Positions 8,098 to 16,105 of a stretch of 64,000 nt of DNA are shown here, one piece after another (position 1 is the first letter of the stretch; every line of letters begins with the position of its first letter). Location of the stretch: contig CAVQUF010000001.1 in NCBI GenBank assembly GCA_963716865.1, positions 62,001-126,000 on the forward strand. The letters are read 5' to 3'. This DNA comes from AC-32 sp963716865. Lineage in GTDB: Bacteria > Actinomycetota > Thermoleophilia > Gaiellales > Gaiellaceae. Below the pieces are notes generated by a model, which did no database searches, was not told the origin of the DNA, and worked only from the letters and a program-made list of their open reading frames with translations. The position numbers and the translations under genes are program-made.

Positions 8098-8168
8098 TCG
8101 ACCGGTCATTTCCGACGGACGCACGGGCGTGGCCCGCACGTCCTGATCGCGGCGCCGCAAGCGTCGCC
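8098..8168 (+). repeat. Two-hairpin intergenic repeat, copy B (71-bp form)
   Basis: Starts with TCGACCGGTCATTTCCGACG like copy A. Its first hairpin pairs GGACG..CGGGC with GCCCG..CGTCC around an internal CA/CA mismatch. The tail GGCGCCGCAAGCG.CGCC matches copy E (36369-36439), not copies A and D, so two tail subtypes exist. It lies between convergent genes. Confidence 0.75.
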
Positions 8169-8204
8169 TCCTGAGGAGTTATCCGAGACGGCAAAGAACG
8201 AGGG

Positions 8205-9083
8205 CTACTCGAGCCGGTAGAGCGGCACGAGGCTCTTCTCGGCCTCGGTGTCGATTCGCGCCACGACCTCGACGTACGGTTCGAGCCCCGAGCCGTGCAG
8301 CTTCGCCTTCAAGAGCTCGTCGACCTGGTAGAGGCCGGCCGAGTTGTTCATCTTGATCTCGACCAGGACCGCCCGCTCCACACCCTCGGAAATCACGACC
8401 TCGTCGATGGCCGCCGCGGAGATCGAGTGGATCGAGAGGCTCCCGCGCTCGAACGGGATCCGCGATCGGCCCTCCTCGATGTCGAGCGCGTCGGCCACGC
8501 GCACGATTCCCGCCTCCAGCGTCAGCGGGTGGCCGCCGGCGCGGTGGCTCGTGATCGCCTGCAGCACCTCGGATACGACAACCGTCAGCTCCGGCTCCTC
8601 GTAGACCCCGTGCAGCAGCTCGCGGGCCTTCGGCTCGGCGAGGAACAGGCTCCAGTCCTCGTGCCGGTCGCGGTGGACGGCCATCCCGACGCAGTGCAGC
8701 AGCGCTCCGAGCACGACCACGACCTCCGCGTCGTCGCGCTTCAGCTCGTAGTCGGCGACCATCGCCGGCTCAACGCCTCGCTTCGCGAGCAGGCGGAGCA
8801 GCCGCAGCCCGATGTTGGCCACGATCTGGATGTGCACCCACGAGTGGTCGTTGATCCCGAGCCGCTTGACGGCGTTGACGTTCGCAACGTGCCACCAGGC
8901 CTTGAGCCCCTCGTCCGCGTTGACGCGCTCGAGCAGCGTGCGCAGCTTGCGGTTGCGCTGAGCGGGCACGTTGATCCGCATCTGGGCGGTCGCCTCCGCG
9001 GGCGTGAGGCGAGTCTCCTTCACCGCCTGGGCCGAGGCCGGCTCGTCGATGCGCTCCTGGAGCTCCTTGTCGAGCTGCGACAC
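8205..9083 (-). CDS. HD-domain protein, probable metal-dependent phosphohydrolase
   Basis: 292 aa from GTG 9083 (VSQLDKELQERI); the frame extends upstream, but that part overlaps the divergent regulator. An HD-type core is recognisable: NDHSWVHIQIVANIGL, then LGALLHCVGMAVHRDRHEDW, and later ITSHRAGGHPLTLEAGIVRVADALDIEEGR. His/Asp residues are spaced as in HD hydrolases of archaeal type. A C-terminal domain with IKMNNSAGLYQVDELL follows. No signal peptide, so cytosolic. Substrate unknown. Confidence 0.65.
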   Translation of the reverse strand: MSQLDKELQERIDEPASAQAVKETRLTPAEATAQMRINVPAQRNRKLRTLLERVNADEGLKAWWHVANVNAVKRLGINDHSWVHIQIVANIGLRLLRLLAKRGVEPAMVADYELKRDDAEVVVVLGALLHCVGMAVHRDRHEDWSLFLAEPKARELLHGVYEEPELTVVVSEVLQAITSHRAGGHPLTLEAGIVRVADALDIEEGRSRIPFERGSLSIHSISAAAIDEVVISEGVERAVLVEIKMNNSAGLYQVDELLKAKLHGSGLEPYVEVVARIDTEAEKSLVPLYRLE

Positions 9084-9122
9084 CGCGCCCGAGCCTACTC
9101 GTTCCGGCCCTGCCTCGTTACG

Positions 9123-9485
9123 ATGCGAACAGACATGCGCACGATGAACCCGATCCACGACTCGACCTGCTCGGTCGCCGCGTGTGCCGAGATCCTCGGA
9201 GCGAAGTGGACTGCGGTACTCGTCCACGACCTCTCGGAGGGCCCGCGCCGCTTCACCGAGCTCGAGCACTCGTGTGCCAGGATCAGCCCGCGGACTCTCT
9301 CGGAGCGCCTGCGCGCGCTCGAGAACGAGGGGATCGTCGCCCGCCGCAGCTACCCGGAGTCGCCTCCGCGCGTCGAGTACGAGCTGACCGAGAAGGGCGA
9401 GGCGCTGCTGCCGATCATCGAGGAGATGCGCCGCTACGGCCACGCCTGGCTCGTCGACTGTGAGCACGAACTGGCGTCCGGCTAG
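9123..9485 (+). CDS. HxlR-family winged-helix transcriptional regulator
   Basis: 120 aa, normal for HxlR. Signature STCSVAACAEILGAKWTAVLVHDL near the N-terminus includes the redox-sensitive Cys position of the family. FTELEHSCARISPRTLSERLRALE is the recognition helix region and YELTEKGEALLPIIEEM the wing and dimer helix. In-frame ATGs at 9123, 9135 and 9144 are all possible starts. It is divergent from the HD gene 39 bp away, which it may regulate. The ligand is unknown. Confidence 0.88.
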   Translation: MRTDMRTMNPIHDSTCSVAACAEILGAKWTAVLVHDLSEGPRRFTELEHSCARISPRTLSERLRALENEGIVARRSYPESPPRVEYELTEKGEALLPIIEEMRRYGHAWLVDCEHELASG

Positions 9486-9497
9486 ACCCGGGCACGG

Positions 9498-9517
9498 TCG
9501 ACCGGTCATTGCAGACA
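9498..9517 (+). repeat. Two-hairpin intergenic repeat, copy C (head fragment)
   Basis: TCGACCGGTCATTGCAGACA matches the first 20 bases of the repeat family (copy D also has GCAGAC). The hairpins and tail are missing. It fills almost the whole 33-bp gap between convergent genes. Confidence 0.55.
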
Positions 9518-9518
9518 G

Positions 9519-10862
9519 CTAAGGCTGCAGGGCAGCGAGCGCGCGGAAGAGCTCGCGCGCGGTCTCGATCCCGAGCGGCACGTACTCGGCGAGCAGGCGC
9601 TCGTTCGGCGAGTGGATGTTGCTCTCGGGAAGCGCGAAGCCGGTGATGATCGTCGGGATCCCCTTGGCGACGAGCGCGGGGACGATCGGCAGCGTCCCGC
9701 CGGAGCGCACGAGCAAGGGGCGGCGGCCCCAGGTTCGCTCGAACACGTCGAGCGCGAGCTGCACCGCCGGGCTGTCCGGGGGCACCAGGCCCGGCTCCCC
9801 AGACGAGAGGCGGGTCACCTCGAGCTCGGCGCCGTCGGGAACGGCTTCGCGCAGGAGCCGCTCGACCGCGGCGGCGATCGTCTCGACGTCCTGGCCCGGG
9901 GCAAGGCGGATCGAGAGGTTCGCCTCGGCGACGACCGGCAGCACGGTCTTCTGGAGCACGGGCGAGCCGCCCGCGACGCCGTTAACGTCGAGGGCCGGCT
10001 CGGCGGTCGTGCGAGGGTAGAACTCCTCGGCAGCGCGCTCGTCGACCGGGCGCGCGCCGGCCTCGGCCAGCATCTCCGCGCCGGGGACGAGCTCTGCCCA
10101 GGCGGCCCGCTCCTCCTCGGTCGGCGGCGTGATCCCCTCGCGCAGGGGCTCCGGCAGCCGCCCGTCGCGCGGCCGAACGGCGGACAGGGTCTCCATGAGC
10201 GCGTGGACGGCGTTCAGCGCGGCGCCGCCGAACAGCCCCGAGTGCAGGTCGCGGCTACCCGTCCGGAGCGTGACGTGGAAGTAGACGAGCCCGCGCGTGG
10301 CGATCGCGAACTCGGGCAGGCCGCGCGTGGTCATGCCGCTGTCGAAGATCACCGCGGCGTCGGCGCCGCGCTCGTCGGCTGCGAGGAAGTCGACGATCTG
10401 GTGGCCGCCGGTCTCCTCCTCGGCGTCGCAGGCGACGCGCACGTTCACCGGGAGCTCGCCGGCTGCTGCGAGCTCGGCGGCGGCCTTGAGCAGGATGTAG
10501 AGCTGCCCCTTGTCGTCGGCGACGCCACGGCCGTAGAGCCAGTCGCCGCGCTGCTCGAGCGTGAACGGGTCCGACTCCCAGAGCTCCAGCGGGTCGGGCG
10601 GCTGCACGTCGACGTGCCCGTAGACCAGTACCGTCGGGACAGGTCCCGGGGTCTGTCCCCCGGACATGTCCGAAGCGGACAGCTCCCCGACGATCAGCGG
10701 CTGCGTCTCGGTCGGGACGACCTCGGCCTCGCCCCCGGCGCCGCGGACGAACTCGGCGAGCCAGTCGGCCGCCCGCGCAACGTCGCCGGCCCGCGCTGGG
10801 TCGGCGCTGACGCTCGGAATGCTCAGCAGCTCGGCGAGCTCGTCAAACCAGGGTTCTGCCAC
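9519..10862 (-). CDS. M20-family metallopeptidase / dipeptidase
   Basis: 447 aa from GTG 10862 (VAEPWFDELAELLSIPS). Zinc ligands follow the ArgE/DapE/dipeptidase pattern: VLVYGHVDVQPPDP, GVADDKGQ, CDAEEETGG, IFDSG and a late His in FALPESNIHSPNE. A lid/dimerisation domain sits in the middle. Cytosolic, probably cleaving dipeptides or N-acyl amino acids. Oddity: a 40-bp repeat copy (10642-10681) is read in frame and adds an SADMSGGQTPGP-like stretch just before the PTVLVYGH zinc motif. Confidence 0.9.
   Translation of the reverse strand: MAEPWFDELAELLSIPSVSADPARAGDVARAADWLAEFVRGAGGEAEVVPTETQPLIVGELSASDMSGGQTPGPVPTVLVYGHVDVQPPDPLELWESDPFTLEQRGDWLYGRGVADDKGQLYILLKAAAELAAAGELPVNVRVACDAEEETGGHQIVDFLAADERGADAAVIFDSGMTTRGLPEFAIATRGLVYFHVTLRTGSRDLHSGLFGGAALNAVHALMETLSAVRPRDGRLPEPLREGITPPTEEERAAWAELVPGAEMLAEAGARPVDERAAEEFYPRTTAEPALDVNGVAGGSPVLQKTVLPVVAEANLSIRLAPGQDVETIAAAVERLLREAVPDGAELEVTRLSSGEPGLVPPDSPAVQLALDVFERTWGRRPLLVRSGGTLPIVPALVAKGIPTIITGFALPESNIHSPNERLLAEYVPLGIETARELFRALAALQP
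10642..10681 (+). repeat. 40-bp palindromic element inside the M20 peptidase gene
   Basis: Aligns without gaps over 40 bp with elements at 14772, 24346 and 43592 (about 32 of 40 positions against the 24346 copy). It ends in TGTCCGAAGCGGACA, an inverted repeat. It is read in frame by the peptidase gene on the other strand. Confidence 0.65.
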
Positions 10863-10950
10863 GACGGCGGAGTGTATGCGGCACACCCAACGCAACTGGG
10901 TGCCACCCAGCGTGCAGCGGAGCGCGCGCGGAAGCGCGTGCGGAGTCTGC

Positions 10951-10964
10951 GCGGGTTAGCCCGC
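10951..10964 (-). terminator. Possible weak terminator after rpoD
   Basis: GCGGG and CCCGC pair around TTAG (a 5-bp stem), starting 7 bp downstream of the rpoD stop. No T-run follows. The 109-bp gap to the peptidase start also holds CTGGGT/ACCCAG, another short stem. Confidence 0.3.
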
Positions 10965-10971
10965 AGGGCGT

Positions 10972-12057
10972 TTAAGCCACGTCGCGGAACACGATCGCGT
11001 CCGCGAGGGCGCGCAGCTTCTTCAGGCTCTGGTTCTCGATCTGGCGGATGCGCTCGCGCGTGACGTTGAACGCGCGCCCGACCTCGTCGAGCGTGCACGG
11101 GTGCTCGCCGTTGAGGCCGTAGCGCAGCTCGAGCACGCGCTGCTCGCGGACGCTCAGCGTGGACAGCACCCGCCGAAGGGTCGCCTTTCGCAGCTCGACC
11201 TCGGCGGCCTCCTCCGGCAGCGGCTCGCTCTCGTCGGTGAGGAAGTGCCCGAACTCGGACTCCTCCTCGTCGCCGACCGGCTTCTCGAGCGAGACCGGCG
11301 CCTGCGAGCTGCGGCGGATTTGCTCGACCTCGTCCGTCGGCAGTTCGACGTCGGCCGCGATCTCGGGCGTCGTCGGCTCGCGGCCGAGCTCGGCGCGCAG
11401 CTTCCGCTCCGAGCGCACGATCTTGTTCAGCTTCTCGACGATGTGCACGGGCATCCGGATGGTGCGGGCCTTGTCCGCGAGCGCGCGGGCGACGGCCTGC
11501 CGGATCCACCACGTCGCGTAGGTCGAGAACTTGAAGCCCTTGCGGTGGTCGAACTTCTCCGCCGCGCGAACGAGCCCGATCGTCCCTTCCTGGATCAGGT
11601 CGAGAAATGGAAGGCCCTGATTGCGGTACTTCTTGGCGATCGAGACCACCAGCCGCAGGTTCGCCTCGACCATTGCCTGCTTCGCGGTGTGCTCGCCGCG
11701 CTCGATCCGCTTTGCGAGCTCGACCTCCTGCGCGGCGGTGAGCAGGTCGACCTTGCCGATGTCCTTCAGGAAGAGCTGCAGCGAGTCCGTGGTGATCTCG
11801 CGCGCCTCCGGCTCGGGCTTGCGGTCGTCGACCTCTTCCGGGCCATCGTCGACCACGTCGATCTGCTGCTCTTCGAGCGCGTGGTAGACGTCGTCGATCT
11901 GCGCGGCGTCGAGCTCGAGGGCTCCGAGCGCGAGCACGATCTCGTCCGTGGTGAGCGACCCCGACTCGCGCCCGCTCTCCAGCAACCCCTTCACCTCGTC
12001 GGTCTCGAGCACTTCTGCAAGGCTCATCGACCTGACCCGCTCCCCCGGATTGCTCAC
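10972..12057 (-). CDS. rpoD: Primary RNA polymerase sigma factor (RpoD/SigA)
   Basis: 361 aa from GTG 12057, with AGAGAGGAG 6 nt upstream. Region 1.2 (SLQLFLKDIGKVDLLTA), region 2 (NLRLVVSIAKKYRNQGL, FLDLIQEGTIGLVRAAEKFD, FSTYATWWIRQAV), region 3 (RTIRMPVHIVEKLN) and region 4 (LRYGLNGEHPCTLDEVG, VTRERIRQIE) are all canonical for group 1 factors. It is shorter than most actinobacterial SigA because the acidic N-terminal region is only about 85 residues. It reads the -10 elements noted at many genes in this window. Confidence 0.95.
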   Translation of the reverse strand: MSNPGERVRSMSLAEVLETDEVKGLLESGRESGSLTTDEIVLALGALELDAAQIDDVYHALEEQQIDVVDDGPEEVDDRKPEPEAREITTDSLQLFLKDIGKVDLLTAAQEVELAKRIERGEHTAKQAMVEANLRLVVSIAKKYRNQGLPFLDLIQEGTIGLVRAAEKFDHRKGFKFSTYATWWIRQAVARALADKARTIRMPVHIVEKLNKIVRSERKLRAELGREPTTPEIAADVELPTDEVEQIRRSSQAPVSLEKPVGDEEESEFGHFLTDESEPLPEEAAEVELRKATLRRVLSTLSVREQRVLELRYGLNGEHPCTLDEVGRAFNVTRERIRQIENQSLKKLRALADAIVFRDVA

Positions 12058-12165
12058 TGCGGCTCCTCTCTGGGCTTCGTGACGGTCCGCACGCGCCGTT
12101 GCGGATGCGGCACTCTCTCACGAGCACCGGACGGATGCCAATAGGCCGAACGGCTCATTTGGCGG

Positions 12166-13131
12166 TCAGGGGGTCCCAACCGTACGAAGGGCAGAAAGGT
12201 AGGCAGCCGCCTCGCGGCCGATCGCCGAGTCCGGGCTCTGGGCGCGGGCCTGCCTGAGCTCGGCGCGGGCACGGTCGATCTGCCCCAGCCAGAGGAGCAG
12301 CAGCCCGAGGTGGAAGCGGACGGTCGGCGCGTGCGGGAAGACGCGTACGAGCGGCCCGAGCCGGCCGAACGCGGCCGACGGATTGTCCTTGTCGAAGCGA
12401 CCGACCGCCGCGGCCACGCGGGCCTCGGGGTCGTCGGGAGCCTCGCGAGCCGCGGCCGCGAACTGCTTCTCGGCGGAGTGCGGCCGGTCGAGGCGCTGGA
12501 GGGCGACGCCGTAGAGGAGCTTCGCGTGCGCGCCGCCGCCGCGCGCCATCGCGCCGAGAGCGACGAGCCGGCGGGCCGGCTGGAGTGCGCGAATGCGCGC
12601 CGGCGGGCCGAACGACGGCACGAAGTTGGGCAGCCCGGGCGCGTACCGAGGATGGAGGAAGTCGCCCGCGCGAACGGCATAGAACGAGTCCGGCTGGAAC
12701 GCCTGGGCCGCGCGCCACCACTCGACCGCCTCGGAATTGCGCCGGGACCAGTAGAGCGCGAGGCCGAGGTGCAGCGCGACGAGCGCGCTGCGCGGGTACT
12801 GCGCCACGAGCGTCTCCAACCGGGCAACCGTGCCGCTCGGCCAGGCGGCCATCGCCGCGCCGACCTTCGCCTCGAGCGAGGAGTACCGCGCGAAGATCTT
12901 CGCGGCGCTCTCCGGCCGGTGCGCCCGGTCGTAGAGCTGCTCCGCCCGCGCGAGGGAGAGCGCCTCCGGGTCGCTCCGGAGGACGAGGTCGAGGGCGATC
13001 GGCGGCGAGCCGGAGCGCGGCTTCACGGACGGCACGTCGCTTCGTGTCGCGAGCACGCTGATCACGACGACCCCCGAGGCGACGACCGCCGCGAGCGCGA
13101 CGAGCACGAAGATGCGACCCCGCGGACTCAC
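12166..13131 (-). CDS. Membrane-anchored TPR-repeat protein
   Basis: 321 aa. One N-terminal transmembrane segment (residues about 7-27) anchors a helical domain with TPR-like repeats, for example ALVALHLGLALYWSRRNSEA, HAKLLYGVALQRLDRPHSAE and RFHLGLLLLWLGQIDRARAE, ending AREAPDD/SPDS. TPR arrays mediate protein-protein contacts. The facing side is probably extracytoplasmic (positive-inside rule: MSPRGR before the span). It lies upstream of rpoD in the same direction, separated by a 108-bp gap with no clear feature. No specific function recognised. Confidence 0.7.
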   Translation of the reverse strand: MSPRGRIFVLVALAAVVASGVVVISVLATRSDVPSVKPRSGSPPIALDLVLRSDPEALSLARAEQLYDRAHRPESAAKIFARYSSLEAKVGAAMAAWPSGTVARLETLVAQYPRSALVALHLGLALYWSRRNSEAVEWWRAAQAFQPDSFYAVRAGDFLHPRYAPGLPNFVPSFGPPARIRALQPARRLVALGAMARGGGAHAKLLYGVALQRLDRPHSAEKQFAAAAREAPDDPEARVAAAVGRFDKDNPSAAFGRLGPLVRVFPHAPTVRFHLGLLLLWLGQIDRARAELRQARAQSPDSAIGREAAAYLSALRTVGTP

Positions 13132-13187
13132 GCCACGAAGATAGCCGTCCGCGGCGAGGAACCCCGACCGCTATACAATCGAAAGCG

Positions 13188-14504
13188 ATGACCTCGTACA
13201 GGGAACTGCTCCAGTCCGCCCGCGCCGCGATCGAGGAAGTCGACGCGGCGGAAGCCCAGGCGCTGCTCGCCGAGGGCGCGCTGCTCGTCGACGTGCGTGA
13301 GCCGGACGAGTGGGCGCAGGGCCGAATCCCCGGCGCCGTGCACGTGCCGCGGGGGAACCTGGAATCTCGGATCGAGAACGCGGCGCCCGACCGCTCGCAG
13401 CCGGTCGTGCTCTACTGCGCGAGCGGCAACCGCTCGGCGTTCGCGGCGAAGACCCTCGGCGAACTGGGCTATGACCGCCCCGTCTCGCTCGCCGGCGGTT
13501 ACGTCGACTGGCAGCGCAACGGCCTCCCCACTGACGTCCCGCGTACGCTCGGCCCCGAGCGCCAAACGCGCTACAGCCGGCACCTGCTGATCCCGGAGGT
13601 CGGCGAGGAGGGCCAGCTGAAGCTGCTCGACTCGCGCATCCTGCTCGTCGGAGCGGGCGGCCTCGGGTCGCCTGCCTCGCTCTATCTCGCAGCCGCGGGG
13701 GTCGGCCGGCTGGGGATCGTCGACGCGGACGTCGTCGACGAGACCAACCTCCAGCGGCAGATCGCCCACTCGACCGACTCGCTCGGCGAGCCGAAGACCG
13801 ACTCGGCGCGGCGCCGGATCGAAGGGCTCAACCCCGACGTCGAGGTCGTGCCGTTCCGCGAACGGCTGACCTCCGAGAACATCGAGCGCATCCTCGAGCC
13901 CGGGTGGGACGTGATCGTCGACGGCGCCGACAACTTCCCGACGCGCTACCTCGTCAACGACGCCTCGGTCTGGCACGACATCCCGGTCGTCCACGGATCG
14001 ATCTTCCGCTTCGAGGGCCAGGTGACGGTCTTCAAGCCGGGCTCAGGCCCGTGCTACCGGTGTCTGTTCCCGCAGCCGCCGCCGCCGGAGCTGGCGCCGA
14101 GCTGCGCCGAGGGCGGCGTGCTCGGAGTGCTGCCGGGCGTGATCGGGTCGATCCAGGCCACGGAGGCGCTGAAGCTCGCGCTCGGGATCGGGGATCCGCT
14201 CGTCGGCCGGCTGCTCCTCTACGACGCGCTCTCCGGCGAGTTCCAGGAGATGAAGCTGCGGCGCGACCCGGCCTGCCCCGTGTGCGGCGAGAGCCCGTCG
14301 ATCACGGACTACGTCGACTACGTCGAGTTCTGCGCGGGTGCCCCGCTTCCCTCGCCGGCGACGACTCACGCCGGGCGGAGCCCGGCTCCGCCGCCGCCTG
14401 ACGTCGCTGACGGCACGGAGCTCTCCGGGCCCGTGCCTCCAAGCACTGCGCCCTCCGGCTCCGCACCGCCAGCGACGCCCGAGGAAACCGCGGAGGGGCA
14501 CTGA
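13188..14504 (+). CDS. Rhodanese-ThiF fusion, sulfur-carrier adenylyltransferase (MoeZ/MoeB-like)
   Basis: 438 aa. Residues about 15-112 form a rhodanese domain with active-site loop CASGNRSA (Cys77). Residues 125-365 form the E1-like ThiF/MoeB domain: nucleotide loop GAGGLG (155-160), DVVDETNLQRQ, zinc cysteines in CYRC and CPVC. It should adenylate the C-terminal Gly of the CysO-like carrier and pass it sulfur. The rhodanese is N-terminal, the reverse of MoeZ/Uba4 where it is C-terminal. A Pro/Ser/Ala-rich tail of about 65 residues follows. A TACAAT box ends 8 nt before the ATG (leaderless). The stop overlaps the next start. Confidence 0.9.
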   Translation: MTSYRELLQSARAAIEEVDAAEAQALLAEGALLVDVREPDEWAQGRIPGAVHVPRGNLESRIENAAPDRSQPVVLYCASGNRSAFAAKTLGELGYDRPVSLAGGYVDWQRNGLPTDVPRTLGPERQTRYSRHLLIPEVGEEGQLKLLDSRILLVGAGGLGSPASLYLAAAGVGRLGIVDADVVDETNLQRQIAHSTDSLGEPKTDSARRRIEGLNPDVEVVPFRERLTSENIERILEPGWDVIVDGADNFPTRYLVNDASVWHDIPVVHGSIFRFEGQVTVFKPGSGPCYRCLFPQPPPPELAPSCAEGGVLGVLPGVIGSIQATEALKLALGIGDPLVGRLLLYDALSGEFQEMKLRRDPACPVCGESPSITDYVDYVEFCAGAPLPSPATTHAGRSPAPPPPDVADGTELSGPVPPSTAPSGSAPPATPEETAEGH

Positions 14505-14803
14505 GCACCGTCCGGATTCCTCCCACTCTGCGCGGCGAGACCGAGGGCGCACGCGAGGTCGAGGCGAGCGGCGGCACCGTGCGCGAGCTGCTGAACGACC
14601 TGATGAGCCGCTTCCCGGCGCTGCGTGGACAACTGCTTGAGAGCGACGAGCTGGCTCCGTTCGTGAACGTCTACGTCGAGGGCGAGGACGTCCGCACCAG
14701 GCAGGGCCTGGACACGCCGGTGGACGAGGAAGCGAAGGTCGTGCTGCTTCCGGCCATGGCCGGAGGTGCCCTGTCCCAGGGACAGTCCCTGGGCCGTGGC
14801 TAG
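14501..14803 (+). CDS. cysO: MoaD/ThiS-family sulfur carrier (CysO-like) with C-terminal tail
   Basis: 100 aa if started at CTG 14501 (CTG AGC ACC), which gives MSTVRIPPTLRG and the normal beta-grasp start; GTG 14579 would remove the first strand. GGAGG precedes the CTG, which overlaps the previous stop as CTGA. The protein matches MoaD/CysO up to VVLLPAMAGG, the Gly-Gly that must be free for thiocarboxylation. Eleven more residues (ALSQGQSLGRG) follow, encoded by the 40-bp repeat at 14772-14811, which also supplies the TAG stop. The tail would need removal; the JAMM protease two genes on is a candidate. Confidence 0.82.
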   Translation: MSTVRIPPTLRGETEGAREVEASGGTVRELLNDLMSRFPALRGQLLESDELAPFVNVYVEGEDVRTRQGLDTPVDEEAKVVLLPAMAGGALSQGQSLGRG

Positions 14804-14811
14804 AGCGGACA
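14772..14811 (+). repeat. 40-bp palindromic element spanning the cysO end and cysM start
   Basis: TGTCCCAGGGACAGTCCC opens the element and GCGGACA closes it, giving terminal TGTCC/GGACA inverted repeats with nested palindromes. It supplies the last codons and stop of cysO and, in another frame, the GTG start of cysM. Other copies are at 10642, 24346 and 43592. Confidence 0.75.
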
Positions 14812-15737
14812 CGGCTTCGGGCCTCCTCGCGCTCGTCGGCGACACGCCGCTCGTCGAGCTGCCGCGACTGAGCCCGAAGCCGGAGGTCACGCTCTACGCC
14901 AAGCTCGAGGGCCAGAACCCCACCGGCTCGATCAAGGACCGCATCGCCGTGGCGATGGTCGAGGCGGCCGAGCGGCGAGGTGAGCTCGAGCCCGGCCGGG
15001 AGCTGCTCGAGCCGACGAGCGGCAACACCGGGATCTCGCTCGCCCTCGTCGCCCGCCTCAAGGGCTACCAGCTGACCTGCGTGATGCCCGAGAACGTGAC
15101 CGAGGAACGGCGCCGCCTGCTCCGCCTCTACGGCGCTCAGATCGTGGAGTCGCCGGGCGAGGAGGGCTCGAACGGCGCCGTTCGCGTTGCACTCGAGCTC
15201 GCGGAGCGCGAGCCCCGCTTCCACATGCTCTTCCAGTACGCGAACGAGTCGAACCCCGCAGCGCACTACGAGGGCACGGGCGCGGAGATCGCCGAGGCGC
15301 TCGACCGTGTGGACGTCCTCGTCGCGGGCCTGGGGACCGGCGGGACGCTGATGGGCGCGGGCGCCCGCGTGCGCGAGCGGTTCCCGGACGTCGTGGTCGC
15401 GGCCGCGGAGCCGCTGCCGGGTGACCCGGTCATGGGCCTCCGCTCGCTCGAGGACGGCTACGTCCCGCCGATCCTGGACGTCTCGAAGCTCGACCGGAAG
15501 CTCCTCGTCTCGAACGCCGAGGCCGTCACCGGCCTCCGTGAGCTCCTCGCGCGCGAGGGCGTCTTCGCCGGGGTCTCCTCGGGCGCGGTCGTGCACGCGG
15601 CCCGCAGGCTGGCGGCCGAGCTCGACGAGGGCGTGGTCGTCACGATCCTCGCCGACGCCGGCTGGAAGTACCTCTCGGCCCCGTTCTGGGACGCGGCCGA
15701 CCCCGAGGCCGAGATGGAGAGCTCCGTCTGGTGGTGA
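14796..15737 (+). CDS. cysM: Cysteine synthase CysM (sulfur-carrier dependent)
   Basis: PLP-dependent beta-replacement enzyme of 313 aa. The PLP-binding motif NPTGSIKDR has the Schiff-base Lys47; TSGNTGISLA binds substrate, and AGLGTGGTLMGAG contacts the phosphate. In Mycobacterium, CysM uses O-phosphoserine and CysO-thiocarboxylate; the adjacent carrier, activating enzyme and JAMM protease argue for the same reaction here. GTG 14796 lies inside the 40-bp repeat and overlaps the cysO stop by 8 nt. The stop overlaps mec. Confidence 0.93.
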   Translation: MARADTASGLLALVGDTPLVELPRLSPKPEVTLYAKLEGQNPTGSIKDRIAVAMVEAAERRGELEPGRELLEPTSGNTGISLALVARLKGYQLTCVMPENVTEERRRLLRLYGAQIVESPGEEGSNGAVRVALELAEREPRFHMLFQYANESNPAAHYEGTGAEIAEALDRVDVLVAGLGTGGTLMGAGARVRERFPDVVVAAAEPLPGDPVMGLRSLEDGYVPPILDVSKLDRKLLVSNAEAVTGLRELLAREGVFAGVSSGAVVHAARRLAAELDEGVVVTILADAGWKYLSAPFWDAADPEAEMESSVWW

Positions 15738-16105
15738 TCCCGGCGAAGATCCGCGCCGAGCTGGACGAGCACGCGCGGTCGGAGGAGCCGAACGAGGCCT
15801 GCGGGCTCGTCGTACTCCGCGACGGCCTGGCCGAGCGCTACATCCCGGCGCACAACTCCGCCCGGAGCCCCTACCGCTTCGAGCTCGAGACGGAGCCCGA
15901 GAACTGGTTCCTGGAGGACGAGGGCTACGAGCTGGCCGTCTTCCACTCGCACCTCTCCTCCCCGCCGAGGCCCTCGCGGACGGACGTCCAGAACATCGGG
16001 CTCTGGGAGGGACGGCCCTACCTGATCCTCTCACTCGGCACGGGCGAGCTCGCCGCTTGGCGCATCGCCGGCGGCGAGATCGCCGCGCTCGAACTCGAAA
16101 CCTAG
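15731..16105 (+). CDS. mec: JAMM/MPN+ metalloprotease Mec
   Basis: 124 aa zinc isopeptidase. The JAMM motif is complete: Glu22 (NEACG), His72 and His74 (FHSHLSSPPRPSRTD), Asp85. Mycobacterial Mec+ hydrolyses the CysO-cysteine adduct to release cysteine and free carrier. Here it may also trim the repeat-encoded tail from the carrier; that is inference from context. GTG starts at 15731 or 15734, overlapping the cysM stop. Its TAG shares the bases CTAG with the convergent cupredoxin stop. Confidence 0.92.
   Translation: MVIPAKIRAELDEHARSEEPNEACGLVVLRDGLAERYIPAHNSARSPYRFELETEPENWFLEDEGYELAVFHSHLSSPPRPSRTDVQNIGLWEGRPYLILSLGTGELAAWRIAGGEIAALELET

Noticed and set aside
9498..9517. Consideration of short repeats as a CRISPR array
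   Set aside because: Repeat copies are kilobases apart with no regular spacers and no cas genes.
11101..12144. Long antisense frame opposite rpoD
   Set aside because: No recognisable domain; rpoD is complete on the other strand.
12138..12165. CCGAACGGCTCATTTGG as a further repeat-family head
   Set aside because: Too few matching bases and no hairpin or tail follow.
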